From the NCBI GenBank assembly GCA_018268395.1, contig JAFDWQ010000003.1, forward strand, positions 531,238 to 595,237: a stretch of DNA of 64,000 nt, in the 5' to 3' direction. Made by a program: the position numbers and the translations under genes. Positions 26,021 through 33,189 of the stretch are shown here, piece after piece. The notes below the pieces were generated by a model, which saw only the letters and a list, made by a program, of their open reading frames with translations, was not told the DNA's origin and ran no database searches. The DNA is from Armatimonadota bacterium (lineage in GTDB: Bacteria; Armatimonadota; Fimbriimonadia; Fimbriimonadales; Fimbriimonadaceae). Each line of letters begins with the position of its first letter. The first letter of the stretch is position 1.

Positions 26021-27163
26021 TCAGGCGAAGAGGTGAGGGACGAATCGGGCGAAGTCGTCCGTGACGGGCCCGTCGCTTTCTCGGATCCCCATGCCGCGCG
26101 CCTCGCCGCCGATGACCCAGCTTCCGATCACAGGGCGGTTACCCTCGAAGTCCGGGAGCCGGTAAAGGCCCTGGAAAACGTAGCCCTTGTCCCCGTACGC
26201 GCCCGGTGTCCGGACGATGCGGCCGTCCGCTTTCATCATGACGTTCGCCCCCTCGCGGGAGTAGAGCGGCTTTTTGACGTACTCGGTCAACGTCTGCGAC
26301 CTCCCGATGTAAGCGGGCAACAGGTTCGGATGACCAGGGAACATCTCCCACAGGACCGCGAGGATCCCTTTGTTCGCCAGGAGCAGTTTCCAGACCGGCT
26401 CGATCCACTGCGTTTTGCCGTACGTCGCCAGCGCGTATTGGCCGAACTTGTCCGTCAAGATCCACTCCCAAGGATAGAGTTTGAAGACCGTCTCGATGTC
26501 CCGCTCTTGAAGGTCGACGAACGTGTGCCGCGCGCTGTGCCAGCCGATGTCCTTCATGTGGAGCGCCTCAGTGCGCAGTCCTGCCTCTTGGGCGGTGTCG
26601 CGAAGGACCGTCACCGTCATCAGGTCCTCCATGTGCGCTTCATGGGCGAAGTAGACGGTGTCGCCCTTTAAAGCGCCCCGCTTCGATTTGAGACCCTTCC
26701 ACACCTCGATGAGGCCCTCCCAAAGCGAGTTGAACTGGTCGGCCTCGGGAGCGAACTCTTGGAGCCACTGCCACTGCACGACCGCCGCCTCGAGCAGCGA
26801 CGTCGGCGTGTCGGCGTTGAACTCGAAAAGCTTCGGCGGACCGTCCCCGTCATAACCGAAGTCGAAGCGGCCGTAGACCGTCGGCGGTCGGTCGTGCCAC
26901 GACTTCTTGATCGCGTTGACCGCCTCCGGCGGAACGGCCATCTGGTCGAATCGGTCCTCGTCGATGACGAACTGCACCGCCTGCAGGCACATCCGGTAGA
27001 GCGCGTTCGTCGCTTCTTCCAGCTCGTCGATCTCGCGCTCGTAGAACGCGTAGTGCGCCGACTCGTTCCAGTAGGGCTTCCCTTCGTGCGTGTGGAACGT
27101 GAGCCCCCACTCTTCGACCTTGGCCTCCCAATCGGGCCGGGGTGGATGGGAGAACCGCTTCAA
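26021..27163 (-). CDS. Glutathionylspermidine synthase-like ATP-grasp protein (YgiC type)
   Basis: 380 residues, the length of E. coli YgiC. N-terminal NESAHYAFYEREIDELEEATN, then GRFDFGYDGDGPPKLFEFNADTP split over the ATP-grasp entry, ILAVLWEMFPGHPNLLPAY, YVKKPLYSREGANV and GSWVIGGEARGMGIRE at the C-terminus are the family's ATP- and Mg-binding blocks. It lacks the amidase domain of bifunctional GspS. Such ligases join an amine to a carboxylate; the natural substrate of YgiC proteins is not established. A glycine-rich YgiB-like lipoprotein starts upstream, ending 3 bases before this ATG. Confidence 0.85.
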   Translation of the reverse strand: MKRFSHPPRPDWEAKVEEWGLTFHTHEGKPYWNESAHYAFYEREIDELEEATNALYRMCLQAVQFVIDEDRFDQMAVPPEAVNAIKKSWHDRPPTVYGRFDFGYDGDGPPKLFEFNADTPTSLLEAAVVQWQWLQEFAPEADQFNSLWEGLIEVWKGLKSKRGALKGDTVYFAHEAHMEDLMTVTVLRDTAQEAGLRTEALHMKDIGWHSARHTFVDLQERDIETVFKLYPWEWILTDKFGQYALATYGKTQWIEPVWKLLLANKGILAVLWEMFPGHPNLLPAYIGRSQTLTEYVKKPLYSREGANVMMKADGRIVRTPGAYGDKGYVFQGLYRLPDFEGNRPVIGSWVIGGEARGMGIRESDGPVTDDFARFVPHLFA

Positions 27164-27166
27164 CCC

Positions 27167-27493
27167 TCAGCCACCGGACGAGGAAGAACCGCCGAAACCG
27201 CCCCGCGAGACCGATCCGCCCGTCGTCCCACCACCGGTCGTCGTCAAGCCTCCCCCGCCGGTCGTAAACCCGGACCGATACCCGCTGCCGCCGTAGTAAC
27301 CGCCGCCTCCGGAATAGACCCAGTGCGGGTAGGTGTAACGCCCCGAGTTCGTCGTGCATTCGACGTCCGGGATCCGTCGTCCCATGCTGTCCTGGCACGA
27401 CCGGCTTCGCCCACATCCGACCGACACGATGGCTGCGACCGTCGCGACGAGCGCCGCCGTCACATTTTCCGAGCGTTTCATCGATTTCGCCAT
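27167..27493 (-). CDS. YgiB-like glycine-rich lipoprotein
   Basis: 108 residues. The lipobox VGC (cysteine ~27) follows a hydrophobic core, so this is a predicted lipoprotein. The mature part has a C-rich stretch (SCQDSMGRRIPDVEC), then a Gly/Ser/Tyr-rich tail (YSGGGGYYGGSGY ... GGSVSRGGFGGSSSSGG) very like the C-terminal tail of YgiB/DUF1190 proteins, whose genes pair with ygiC in enterobacteria. It ends 3 bases before the YgiC-like ATG. The YgiB assignment is inference from tail composition plus synteny. Confidence 0.6.
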   Translation of the reverse strand: MAKSMKRSENVTAALVATVAAIVSVGCGRSRSCQDSMGRRIPDVECTTNSGRYTYPHWVYSGGGGYYGGSGYRSGFTTGGGGLTTTGGGTTGGSVSRGGFGGSSSSGG

Positions 27494-27569
27494 GCGGATG
27501 ACGCCAATGATGACACAGAGGTTGCGGATTACGGCCTAAATCCGCGCGCAACCTGGTACCGGCAAGCTC

Positions 27570-27575
27570 CACAAT
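27570..27575 (+). promoter_or_regulatory. Candidate -10 box for the GT4 gene
   Basis: CACAAT ends 6 bases before the GTG start at 27582; no Shine-Dalgarno is seen between. Same layout as other genes here. Confidence 0.35.
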
Positions 27576-27581
27576 GAGGCC

Positions 27582-28970
27582 GTGCGCGTGATCATGCTCT
27601 CGTGGGAGTATCCGCCCCGGATCGTCGGCGGCATCAGCCCGCACGTCCACGACCTGTCGCAAGAACTCGTCAAGGCCGGAGTCGAAGTCCACGTCGTCAC
27701 CAAGGCCACTCCCGCCGCGCCTGACGAAGAGACCGAACCCAGCGGCGTCCACGTCCACCGCGTCCCCCTCGCTTCCGAGCCCCACAACTTTGTCCACGAG
27801 ATCCAGCTCCTCAACCAGGCGACCGATATCCGCGTCCGGCGCCTCCTGGAAGATTGGCGCCCCGGCGGACAGCCCACGATCTTCCACGCTCACGACTGGC
27901 TTTCGCTCGACGCCGCCCGCGACCTCAAGTACGAGTACCAACTCCCCGTCATCGCGACCGTCCACGCCACCGAGCAAGGCCGCAACAACGGGCTGCACAC
28001 GGACATGAGCCGCTACATCCACGAACAGGAGTACTGGCTCACCTATGAGGCCTGGCGCGTCATCGTCTGCAGCACCTTCATGCGCGACGAGGTCGGACGG
28101 TTCTTCAACTGCCCGCCCGATAAAGTCGACATCGTCTACAACGGCGTCGACGCCGAGAAGTTCGAGTTCCAGGCGACGCCCGAAGAAGAAGCCGAATGGC
28201 GGGCGAGGCTCGCCAAGCCCGACGAGAAAATCGTCCTCTATGTCGGCCGCTTCGTCCGTGAAAAGGGGATCCACGTCCTCCTCAACGCCGCGAGCTGCGT
28301 TCTCGCCGAGGAGCCCGACGTCAAGTTCGTCATCGTCGGCGGAGGCAACCGTGAGAACCTCGAGCGGTTCGTCCGGTGGTTCGGGCTCGACGACCGCGTC
28401 CTCTTCACCGGGTTCATGCGCGGCCGAGCTTTGCACCAGCTCTACCGCGCCGCCGACGTCGCCGTTTTCCCCTCGCTCTATGAACCGTTCGGCATCGTCG
28501 CGCTCGAGGGCATGGCGGCCGGATGTGCCGTCGTCGCCTCCGACGCCGGCGGACTCCGCGAAGTCGTCGAACACGACGTCACGGGCACGTCGACCTTCGC
28601 CGGTGATCCAGGCTCGCTCGCCTGGGGGGTGCTCCGCGTCCTCCGCGATCCCGATCGGGCCGAGCGCTTGAAGGCCGCCGCCCGAGAGCGCCTGCGTACC
28701 GACTTTCACTGGAAGGCCATCGCGGCCCAGACGATCAAGGTCTACGAACGGGTGTGGGACGAGTTCCTCCAAAGCTACTGGGCCGACAAGACCCTTTGGC
28801 CCGTCACACCGGGCGCCGAAGAGCGCGCCGAACGCCTCGGGGTCCGGGACAAGGCCGTCACCGGCGCCTATGTGGCCCGCCCGCAGCCTTCGGTCTCCGT
28901 CCCCGCCGCCCTTCTCACCCCCGACCACGCCATCTCGGCGGGCGAATCGGAAGAAGAGGAACAGGAGTAA
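27582..28970 (+). CDS. GT4 glycosyltransferase, glycogen/alpha-glucan synthase-like
   Basis: 462 residues from GTG 27582. The N-terminal Rossmann domain begins MLSWEYPPRIVGGISPHVHD, typical of nucleotide-sugar-dependent glucan synthases. The C-terminal domain carries VLYVGRFVREKGIHVLL, FVIVGGGN, VLFTGFMRG and the E-x7-E motif EPFGIVALEG with A-S-D-A-G-G. Retaining glucosyl transfer from ADP- or UDP-glucose is expected. The last ~75 residues are a family-unlike extension ending in a Glu-rich tail. Beside GH15 it suggests storage glucan synthesis; mannosyl-type activity is the alternative. Confidence 0.82.
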   Translation: MRVIMLSWEYPPRIVGGISPHVHDLSQELVKAGVEVHVVTKATPAAPDEETEPSGVHVHRVPLASEPHNFVHEIQLLNQATDIRVRRLLEDWRPGGQPTIFHAHDWLSLDAARDLKYEYQLPVIATVHATEQGRNNGLHTDMSRYIHEQEYWLTYEAWRVIVCSTFMRDEVGRFFNCPPDKVDIVYNGVDAEKFEFQATPEEEAEWRARLAKPDEKIVLYVGRFVREKGIHVLLNAASCVLAEEPDVKFVIVGGGNRENLERFVRWFGLDDRVLFTGFMRGRALHQLYRAADVAVFPSLYEPFGIVALEGMAAGCAVVASDAGGLREVVEHDVTGTSTFAGDPGSLAWGVLRVLRDPDRAERLKAAARERLRTDFHWKAIAAQTIKVYERVWDEFLQSYWADKTLWPVTPGAEERAERLGVRDKAVTGAYVARPQPSVSVPAALLTPDHAISAGESEEEEQE

Positions 28971-28975
28971 GAGTA

Positions 28976-29034
28976 GGTCCGGAAAGCCCCCTACCCGTCT
29001 GCAGGGGATGGTTCGTGCCCCGAAGATGAGGAGG
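28976..29034 (+). repeat. Direct repeat R1 of the DUF559 island
   Basis: 59-bp unit starting ggtccggaaagcc and containing ctgcaggggatgg and gccccgaagatgaggagg. A near-identical copy (R2) lies at 29137-29194, and a partial copy follows IR2 near 29664. Confidence 0.8.
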
Positions 29035-29084
29035 GGGTCGGGGGTGGAGCGGTCCGGAGCCCCCACTCTCACCCCGGAACAGAC

Positions 29085-29138
29085 GGGCTCCGGACTCCCC
29101 CTCGCCCCTCCGGGGGAGAGGGGGCGGGGGGTGAGGGG
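29085..29138 (+). repeat. Inverted repeat IR1 flanking the DUF559 gene
   Basis: 54 bp beginning gggctccgga and ending ggggtgagggg. Its reverse complement occurs at 29609-29663 with only one inserted base in each copy. The unit itself is an imperfect palindrome (cccctcgcccctccggggga-type core), so it could form a REP-like hairpin. Confidence 0.8.
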
Positions 29139-29194
29139 TCCGGAAAGCCGCCTACTCGTCTGCAGGGGATGGCCGTGCCCCGAAGATGAGGAGG
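29137..29194 (+). repeat. Direct repeat R2 of the DUF559 island
   Basis: 58-bp copy of R1, 161 bp downstream of it, directly abutting IR1 and ending 12 bases before the nuclease stop codon. A few substitutions and one base missing relative to R1. Confidence 0.8.
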
Positions 29195-29205
29195 AGGGTG
29201 AGGGG

Positions 29206-29589
29206 TCAGGGGTCGGGGAACGCCTTGCGGCCGGTCCGCTCCTCACACTGCCGCTGCACCTGCAGGAGGTCGTTCGCGAAGACTTCCCCGAACATCATGA
29301 AGTAGCGGCGGTTCGGGATCCGATAGGTCGCGATCCCGAGGTCTTGCAGGGCCCGGTCCCGCACCGCGTCGCGCGAGGGCTCGTGCTGCTCACCATCGAG
29401 CTCGACGCAGAGCATGGCCTCGCGGCAGAAGAAGTCGAGGCGGTAGGGGCCGACGGGGTGCTCACGGCGGAATTTGAAGCCCAGCCGGCCGTCGCGCAGG
29501 CTCTCCCAGACCTGCCGCTCGACGACCGAGGGTCCCTTCCTCGCCTTTCTGGCCCGGTTCTTGGCCGCCTCGCCCCGGTTCCTCGGCAT
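29206..29589 (-). CDS. DUF559 / Vsr-like endonuclease-fold protein
   Basis: 127 residues from ATG 29589. The open frame extends upstream through IR2 as Pro/Arg/Gly-rich sequence, which is repeat-derived, so the internal ATG (M-P-R-N-R-G) is chosen. Core fold: E24 in VERQVWESL, GFKFRREHPVGPYRLDFFC with D52, and E63-L-D65-G-E67-x-H69, then DLGIATYRIPNRRYF. This D...E-x-D layout is that of the PD-(D/E)xK/Vsr-like DUF559 family, predicted nucleases. The last codons (F-P-D-P) sit in repeat-like DNA. Flanking inverted and direct repeats suggest a mobile or repeat-associated unit. Activity is unproven. Confidence 0.8.
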   Translation of the reverse strand: MPRNRGEAAKNRARKARKGPSVVERQVWESLRDGRLGFKFRREHPVGPYRLDFFCREAMLCVELDGEQHEPSRDAVRDRALQDLGIATYRIPNRRYFMMFGEVFANDLLQVQRQCEERTGRKAFPDP

Positions 29590-29608
29590 CGGTCTGCCGA
29601 GGTTACCG

Positions 29609-29663
29609 CCCCTCACCCCCCGACCCCCTCTCCCCCGGAGGGGCGAGGGGGAGCCGGAGCCCC
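29609..29663 (-). repeat. Inverted repeat IR2 flanking the DUF559 gene
   Basis: Reverse complement of IR1 (29085-29138), ending 19 bases upstream of the nuclease start codon. IR1 and IR2 bracket a segment of ~580 bp holding R2 and the gene. Confidence 0.8.
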
Positions 29664-29790
29664 TTCCTCGTGTGCAGGGGATGGTCCGTGACGGGAGGGA
29701 GAAGGGGGAGGGGATGAGGGTTGTCCGTGCCGGGCCAGTAGTATCACCCCTCACCCCCAGCCCCTTCCTTGTGTGCTGGCGACGGCCCGT
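29664..29790 (+). repeat. Partial and degenerate copies of the R unit
   Basis: 29664-29690 repeats cctcgtgtgcaggggatgg from R1/R2, followed by diverged GA-rich sequence. 29748-29790 has a second, weaker copy (cacccccagccccttccttg, then gctggcgacgg). Orientation matches R1 and R2. Confidence 0.6.
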
Positions 29791-29806
29791 GCATCAGAGG
29801 TGGTCA

Positions 29807-29834
29807 CGTCATCCCGAGCGATATCGAGGGATCT
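29807..29834. repeat. REP-like motif around cgatatcg
   Basis: Contains gtcatcccgagcgatatcg followed by agggatct, a near-palindrome centred on cgatatcg. Motifs of this kind (tcccgag...agggatc) occur as dispersed intergenic repeats in several bacterial groups. Only one copy lies in this window. Confidence 0.45.
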
Positions 29835-29874
29835 CCGGGAAGCCCGTGCCTTTGCTGCCCCTGTCTGGAGGAGT

Positions 29875-30063
29875 TTCGGTCCTTGTCGTGTCTTTTCCGG
29901 AACCGGCGGTGTGTCTTCCGGTCCTTGCCGCGTGCTTTCCGGTCCTTGTCGAGGTCCTTCTTCGCGAATGACGCACGCCAAGCACTCACTGGATCACTCC
30001 AAGCCTTCACTGGAGCACGCCCAGCGCTCACTGGAACACGCCCAGCGCTTACTGGAACGGCCC
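29875..30063. repeat. Array of nine 21-bp units in exact phase
   Basis: Nine 21-bp units fill 189 bp. Units 1-4 share tccggtccttg (unit 2 diverged), unit 5 (29959) is divergent, and units 6-9 share cactggancacgcc. Units 7 and 8 differ at few positions. Because 21 is seven codons, the array reads as heptapeptide repeats in every frame, but no gene is supported. Confidence 0.7.
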
Positions 30064-30144
30064 GAGTGACCCGCCCACCGCAATGAGGCCCTACTGGATC
30101 GCTCCGAGTGAACTTTGGGACTCTGGCAAGAGGAAGCGAGAAGA

Positions 30145-30169
30145 GGGCCGAAGCTCCCGGAGCGGGCCC
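30145..30169 (-). terminator. Possible terminator of the 580-residue secreted protein gene
   Basis: Minus-strand gggcc...ggccc arms enclose an inner gctcc/ggagc hairpin, starting 10 bases after the stop codon at 30180 and followed by TCTTCTCGCTTCC. Weak T run, so confidence is modest. Confidence 0.35.
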
Positions 30170-30179
30170 CCTTCCGAAT

Positions 30180-31922
30180 CTAACTTCCGCCTGTCAGGTC
30201 GAACCGGAGATGGTCGACCTGGACGCTCCAGAACGTCAGGTTCGCCACGGTGTCCTTGATGTTCACCCGGATCTGTGGGTGGTGGGTCGTGCCTTCTTTG
30301 CCGAAGAAACGGGCTTCGTAAGGCACGGCCAACCGGAACGACTTCCAGTTGTTCTTGATCTTCTCCTGGTCGTGCGGGATGTCAAAGTCCTCCCAGACTT
30401 CGTTCACGTAGTCCCATACCTCCATCCAGAGGTCGCACGTCGTGCCTGTGTTCAACCTCGCCGAGACGGTCGCAGTGAAGGCCTGGTCTCCATCCACTGT
30501 GAAGTCCGCGGAAAAGTCGAACTGGACGTTGGGGGTCGGCGGCGAAGAGTGCACCTTACCGATAGGGAAGTAGAGATTGTCATAGAACATCAGGGAGTCG
30601 GCCCATATCGAATAGTTGAAGGGTATGCCGTAGAGACCCCGCGTAATTTGAAAGTCGGAATCTGTGGTCGGAATGAGGGCGGGCCGGCTGACTTGGTAGC
30701 CGATGGCCAGCCTTGGGCTCGTCGGATCGGACCTCATGAGAAGATAGGGATAGGTGAGTTCCGTTCCTGGTTGTATGGCCGTGTCGTAGAGGATCTGCAT
30801 CCTCGAGGACAGCTCGCCGTTCTTCGCGTGCGCCCGGAGTCCGTCCACGTCGTTGTAGAACTTTCCGAGCCTGCCCTGGCCCTCGGTAAGGAACTGGTTG
30901 ACGATGAAGTACGACGTAGCTTGGGAATCAAGGTTCGAAAGCATCGTGTATTTGTCGACGGCCCGGACTCCTTGGACAGAGTAGTTGTGAAAAAAGAAGG
31001 TCCCCGCACTTTCGTTTTCGTCCCACGTGAACGCCTGGGCGGTCCCTTCCTTAGTCCCCGCGATGATGGTGATGCTAGAGCCGTTCTGGCTCAGTTCGTA
31101 TGACTTGATGTCATAGGCCCACCCGGAGGTGTTCCCTGGCCAGCCGTTCAAGAGCGTGATGCTCCAACCCGCGACGTTGCCGTTAGCATAGAACCCGCTC
31201 GGTTTCCAGATGCAGGGCAGCTTGAGGCCCGAGGTGGAGGTCGCGATATAGCCGACGACATAAGCCTTCGCGTTACACGAATACGCCTCGCCCGTAGTGT
31301 ATCCCTGTGGCAGCGGCAACGGTTGTGAGTTGTCAAGACCTGGCTGCCAATAGATCGGAATGGGAGGCGAGGTCTCCGTTTCATTCGCGCGGCCCACAGC
31401 GAGCATCCTCCACGCCTTTGCTTCGTAGTCAAACACATAAGGGTCGGCCCGGTTGAACCAACCCCACCGAAATGTTACGTGGGGAACGGCGAATGAACTG
31501 CCAAAACCTGGTTGCCCGTGCAGCCTAACCCAAAAGACGGGTTGGCGGACGTCTTCGACGATTCCTGATCCGACGACATACTCGTCGTGAACCGTGTTGG
31601 CGTGCTCTCCCGAATTCTCTTCGTCGTAAGATGCGATGTCGTTCGCGTGCGTGTTCGTGGCACCGGCTTCGCTCAGGGCGATCGGGACGCCGCTGTTGAG
31701 GTTTTCGTTGAAGTAGTGGGCGCGAGGGGTGTTGTCGCTCTTAAAGTCCGTCCTCGCGACATGTTTGTAGTCGTTGATGCCGCCTGCCTCCGACCGGACG
31801 TAAGGCGAGACCGTTGGCAGGTCGATGAACGTATAGCGCCAAGTGCTTCCTGGAAAGTCGGCGGGTTGTGCCGAAGAGATGCCAGCGGCCAGTGCTGCCG
31901 CGAGCACGAGGATGTGTTTCAT
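30180..31922 (-). CDS. Secreted HAF-like beta-rich protein
   Basis: 580 residues with a signal peptide (1-18). The early part carries HAF-repeat-like phrases (AGGINDYKHVARTDF, EYVVGSGIVE, AYVVGYIATSTSG, SITIIAGTKEGTAQAFTW), where a phrase about a state is followed by G-x-I-N-x-x-x-x-V. The C-terminal ~110 residues look like a carbohydrate-binding beta-sandwich (QFDFSADFTVDGDQAFTATV, TFWSVQVDHLRFDL). The role is unknown. It lies downstream of a canonical HAF protein (31999-33000) on the same strand, 76 bases apart, so the pair probably works at the cell surface together. Confidence 0.6.
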   Translation of the reverse strand: MKHILVLAAALAAGISSAQPADFPGSTWRYTFIDLPTVSPYVRSEAGGINDYKHVARTDFKSDNTPRAHYFNENLNSGVPIALSEAGATNTHANDIASYDEENSGEHANTVHDEYVVGSGIVEDVRQPVFWVRLHGQPGFGSSFAVPHVTFRWGWFNRADPYVFDYEAKAWRMLAVGRANETETSPPIPIYWQPGLDNSQPLPLPQGYTTGEAYSCNAKAYVVGYIATSTSGLKLPCIWKPSGFYANGNVAGWSITLLNGWPGNTSGWAYDIKSYELSQNGSSITIIAGTKEGTAQAFTWDENESAGTFFFHNYSVQGVRAVDKYTMLSNLDSQATSYFIVNQFLTEGQGRLGKFYNDVDGLRAHAKNGELSSRMQILYDTAIQPGTELTYPYLLMRSDPTSPRLAIGYQVSRPALIPTTDSDFQITRGLYGIPFNYSIWADSLMFYDNLYFPIGKVHSSPPTPNVQFDFSADFTVDGDQAFTATVSARLNTGTTCDLWMEVWDYVNEVWEDFDIPHDQEKIKNNWKSFRLAVPYEARFFGKEGTTHHPQIRVNIKDTVANLTFWSVQVDHLRFDLTGGS

Positions 31923-31998
31923 GTGCTTTCCAGGGGAGAACCGTCTTGACCCTCCCCTTTAACGACCATATCCGAGGGAATCGTCGTCCGGTTGTGCC

Positions 31999-33000
31999 TT
32001 AGTCCAACCTTATCAGGAGGAATGCCCGTGTGTCGCTTCCTAGGGCTGCAACACCCACGATATCCCCTCGGCTGTTGATCGACCTAGCGCGATCGAGCCT
32101 CCAGCCCGCCGGTATGTCCTCGGTGACGGTGTTAAGGTCGATGGTCCCCATGCCCGGCTCGACGAGACAAGCCCGGGCCGGGTCGGCGAACAGGACCCCC
32201 ACGGCCTGAAGGGAGTCGTTGATGTCCTCAAGTTCGGTATGGAAGACGCCATAGGGCTGCATTTGCCCGCCCGGGGGGACGATGAACCCCTGCGAGCCGG
32301 TGCTGACGTTGCTGGAGTAGCCGACGATATATCCCAGACCGTTGACGCCGAACGCACGGCTTTCCGTGTCGCCGAAGAGGACGCCGAGGTCGGTCATCCC
32401 CTCACCCGCCTTCCACCGGAACGCACGGCTCGCGCCCGTTCCGAGCCTAGCCGACCCGCAGACGATTCCGGACCCGTTGATGTCCCTGGCCGTCGAACCC
32501 CAGTCGGGATGCAGGCGGCCGATGAGCGTCGCCTTGCCCGAGGCGTCCCAGACGCAGGCGTCCTCCGGCGACGTGAAGACGTAGCCACAGGCCACTCCAA
32601 CGTCGTTCACGGCGAATGCCAAGCCTTGAGTGCGGCCGACAAGGTCCAACAGCCTCAGGCCTTGTCCCGGCTTCCAGACGAAGGGGACCTGCCACATCCT
32701 CTTGCCGGCCCTCATCAGGTCCGTGTAGCCGACGACGGTGCTTGAGGAGTTCACGTCCATACAAAGCCCGGGGGTCCAGGCGAAGGGAGACGGGCCTGGC
32801 TTGAACATCCCCGTCTGCTCCGTCCAGACCATGAGCTCCGAAATGGAGTGGGTCGCCCCGACGACCATGTTGGAGTCGTTCAGAGCCCAAGCCGTCGAAC
32901 CCCACGGCCCGCCCGGGCCGCCGAGGTCGATGCAACGGTACCGGACGGCGTGGGCGACGGGGCCTAGAAGGAGGAGGGAGAGCAGGGCCGTGCGCTTCAT
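31999..33000 (-). CDS. Secreted HAF-repeat protein
   Basis: 333 residues with a signal peptide (1-18). At least five ~45-residue repeats: each has a D-I/A-x-x-x-N-D/G-x-G-x-(I/V)-V-G-Y/A core (AWALNDSNMVVGAT, CMDVNSSSTVVGYT, AFAVNDVGVACGYV, ARDINGSGIVCGSA, AFGVNGLGYIVGYS, ARSINSRGDIVGVA) followed by A-F-x-W. This is the HAF extracellular repeat. HAF proteins are secreted and of unknown role; a beta-propeller-like fold is likely. No sorting signal at the C-terminus. Confidence 0.8.
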   Translation of the reverse strand: MKRTALLSLLLLGPVAHAVRYRCIDLGGPGGPWGSTAWALNDSNMVVGATHSISELMVWTEQTGMFKPGPSPFAWTPGLCMDVNSSSTVVGYTDLMRAGKRMWQVPFVWKPGQGLRLLDLVGRTQGLAFAVNDVGVACGYVFTSPEDACVWDASGKATLIGRLHPDWGSTARDINGSGIVCGSARLGTGASRAFRWKAGEGMTDLGVLFGDTESRAFGVNGLGYIVGYSSNVSTGSQGFIVPPGGQMQPYGVFHTELEDINDSLQAVGVLFADPARACLVEPGMGTIDLNTVTEDIPAGWRLDRARSINSRGDIVGVAALGSDTRAFLLIRLD

Positions 33001-33189
33001 GCCCCTAGTCTACGACACTGGAACCGTCTTCCGGACTCAACCGGTGGAAACCCGGTAGCTGGCAGGGCGGGCAAGACGGAGCATGGCGCTCCACGGCTGA
33101 ACCCGGCATCCTCGAACCCCGGCTCCCCGGCTCCCTAGGCCTCCGTAACAGCACACCGGGCTAGACCGTCCATTCCCCCGGAGACTCGA
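33001..33189. other. Divergent 189-bp spacer with a structured leader
   Basis: Holds the starts of the HAF gene (left) and the DUF4139 gene (right). The right half has ggagc-atggc-gctcc and several short GC-rich inverted repeats at ~33060-33150. The closing cggag, 6-8 bases before ATG 33190, is the ribosome site. I compared it with the common riboswitch signatures I know and could not match any. Confidence 0.35.

Larger units (their letters stand above)
29590..30179. other. 590-bp gene-free stretch filled with repeats
   Basis: The only stretch over 300 bases without a gene. It holds IR2, the partial R copies, a REP-like motif (29807-29834), the 21-bp array (29875-30063) and a possible terminator at 30145. 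Short open frames cross it on both strands, but the periodic repeats keep frames open and no start or ribosome site supports them. Confidence 0.7.

Noticed and set aside
26850-29246. Long minus-strand open frame (798 codons)
   Set aside because: It runs antisense across the GT4 gene and into the repeat island; composition is Arg/Gly/Asp-rich and no family motif is seen.
29875-30063. CRISPR array
   Set aside because: Units are contiguous 21-bp repeats with no spacers and no cas genes nearby.
29773-30069. 98-codon open frame with heptapeptide repeats (SLEHAQR type)
   Set aside because: The 21-bp period makes heptads in all frames on both strands; no start site or ribosome site singles one out.
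33001-33189. Cyclic-di-GMP (GEMM) or guanidine riboswitch
   Set aside because: Some short matches (ggcaagacgg, ggtagctgg) but the conserved cores are not present.
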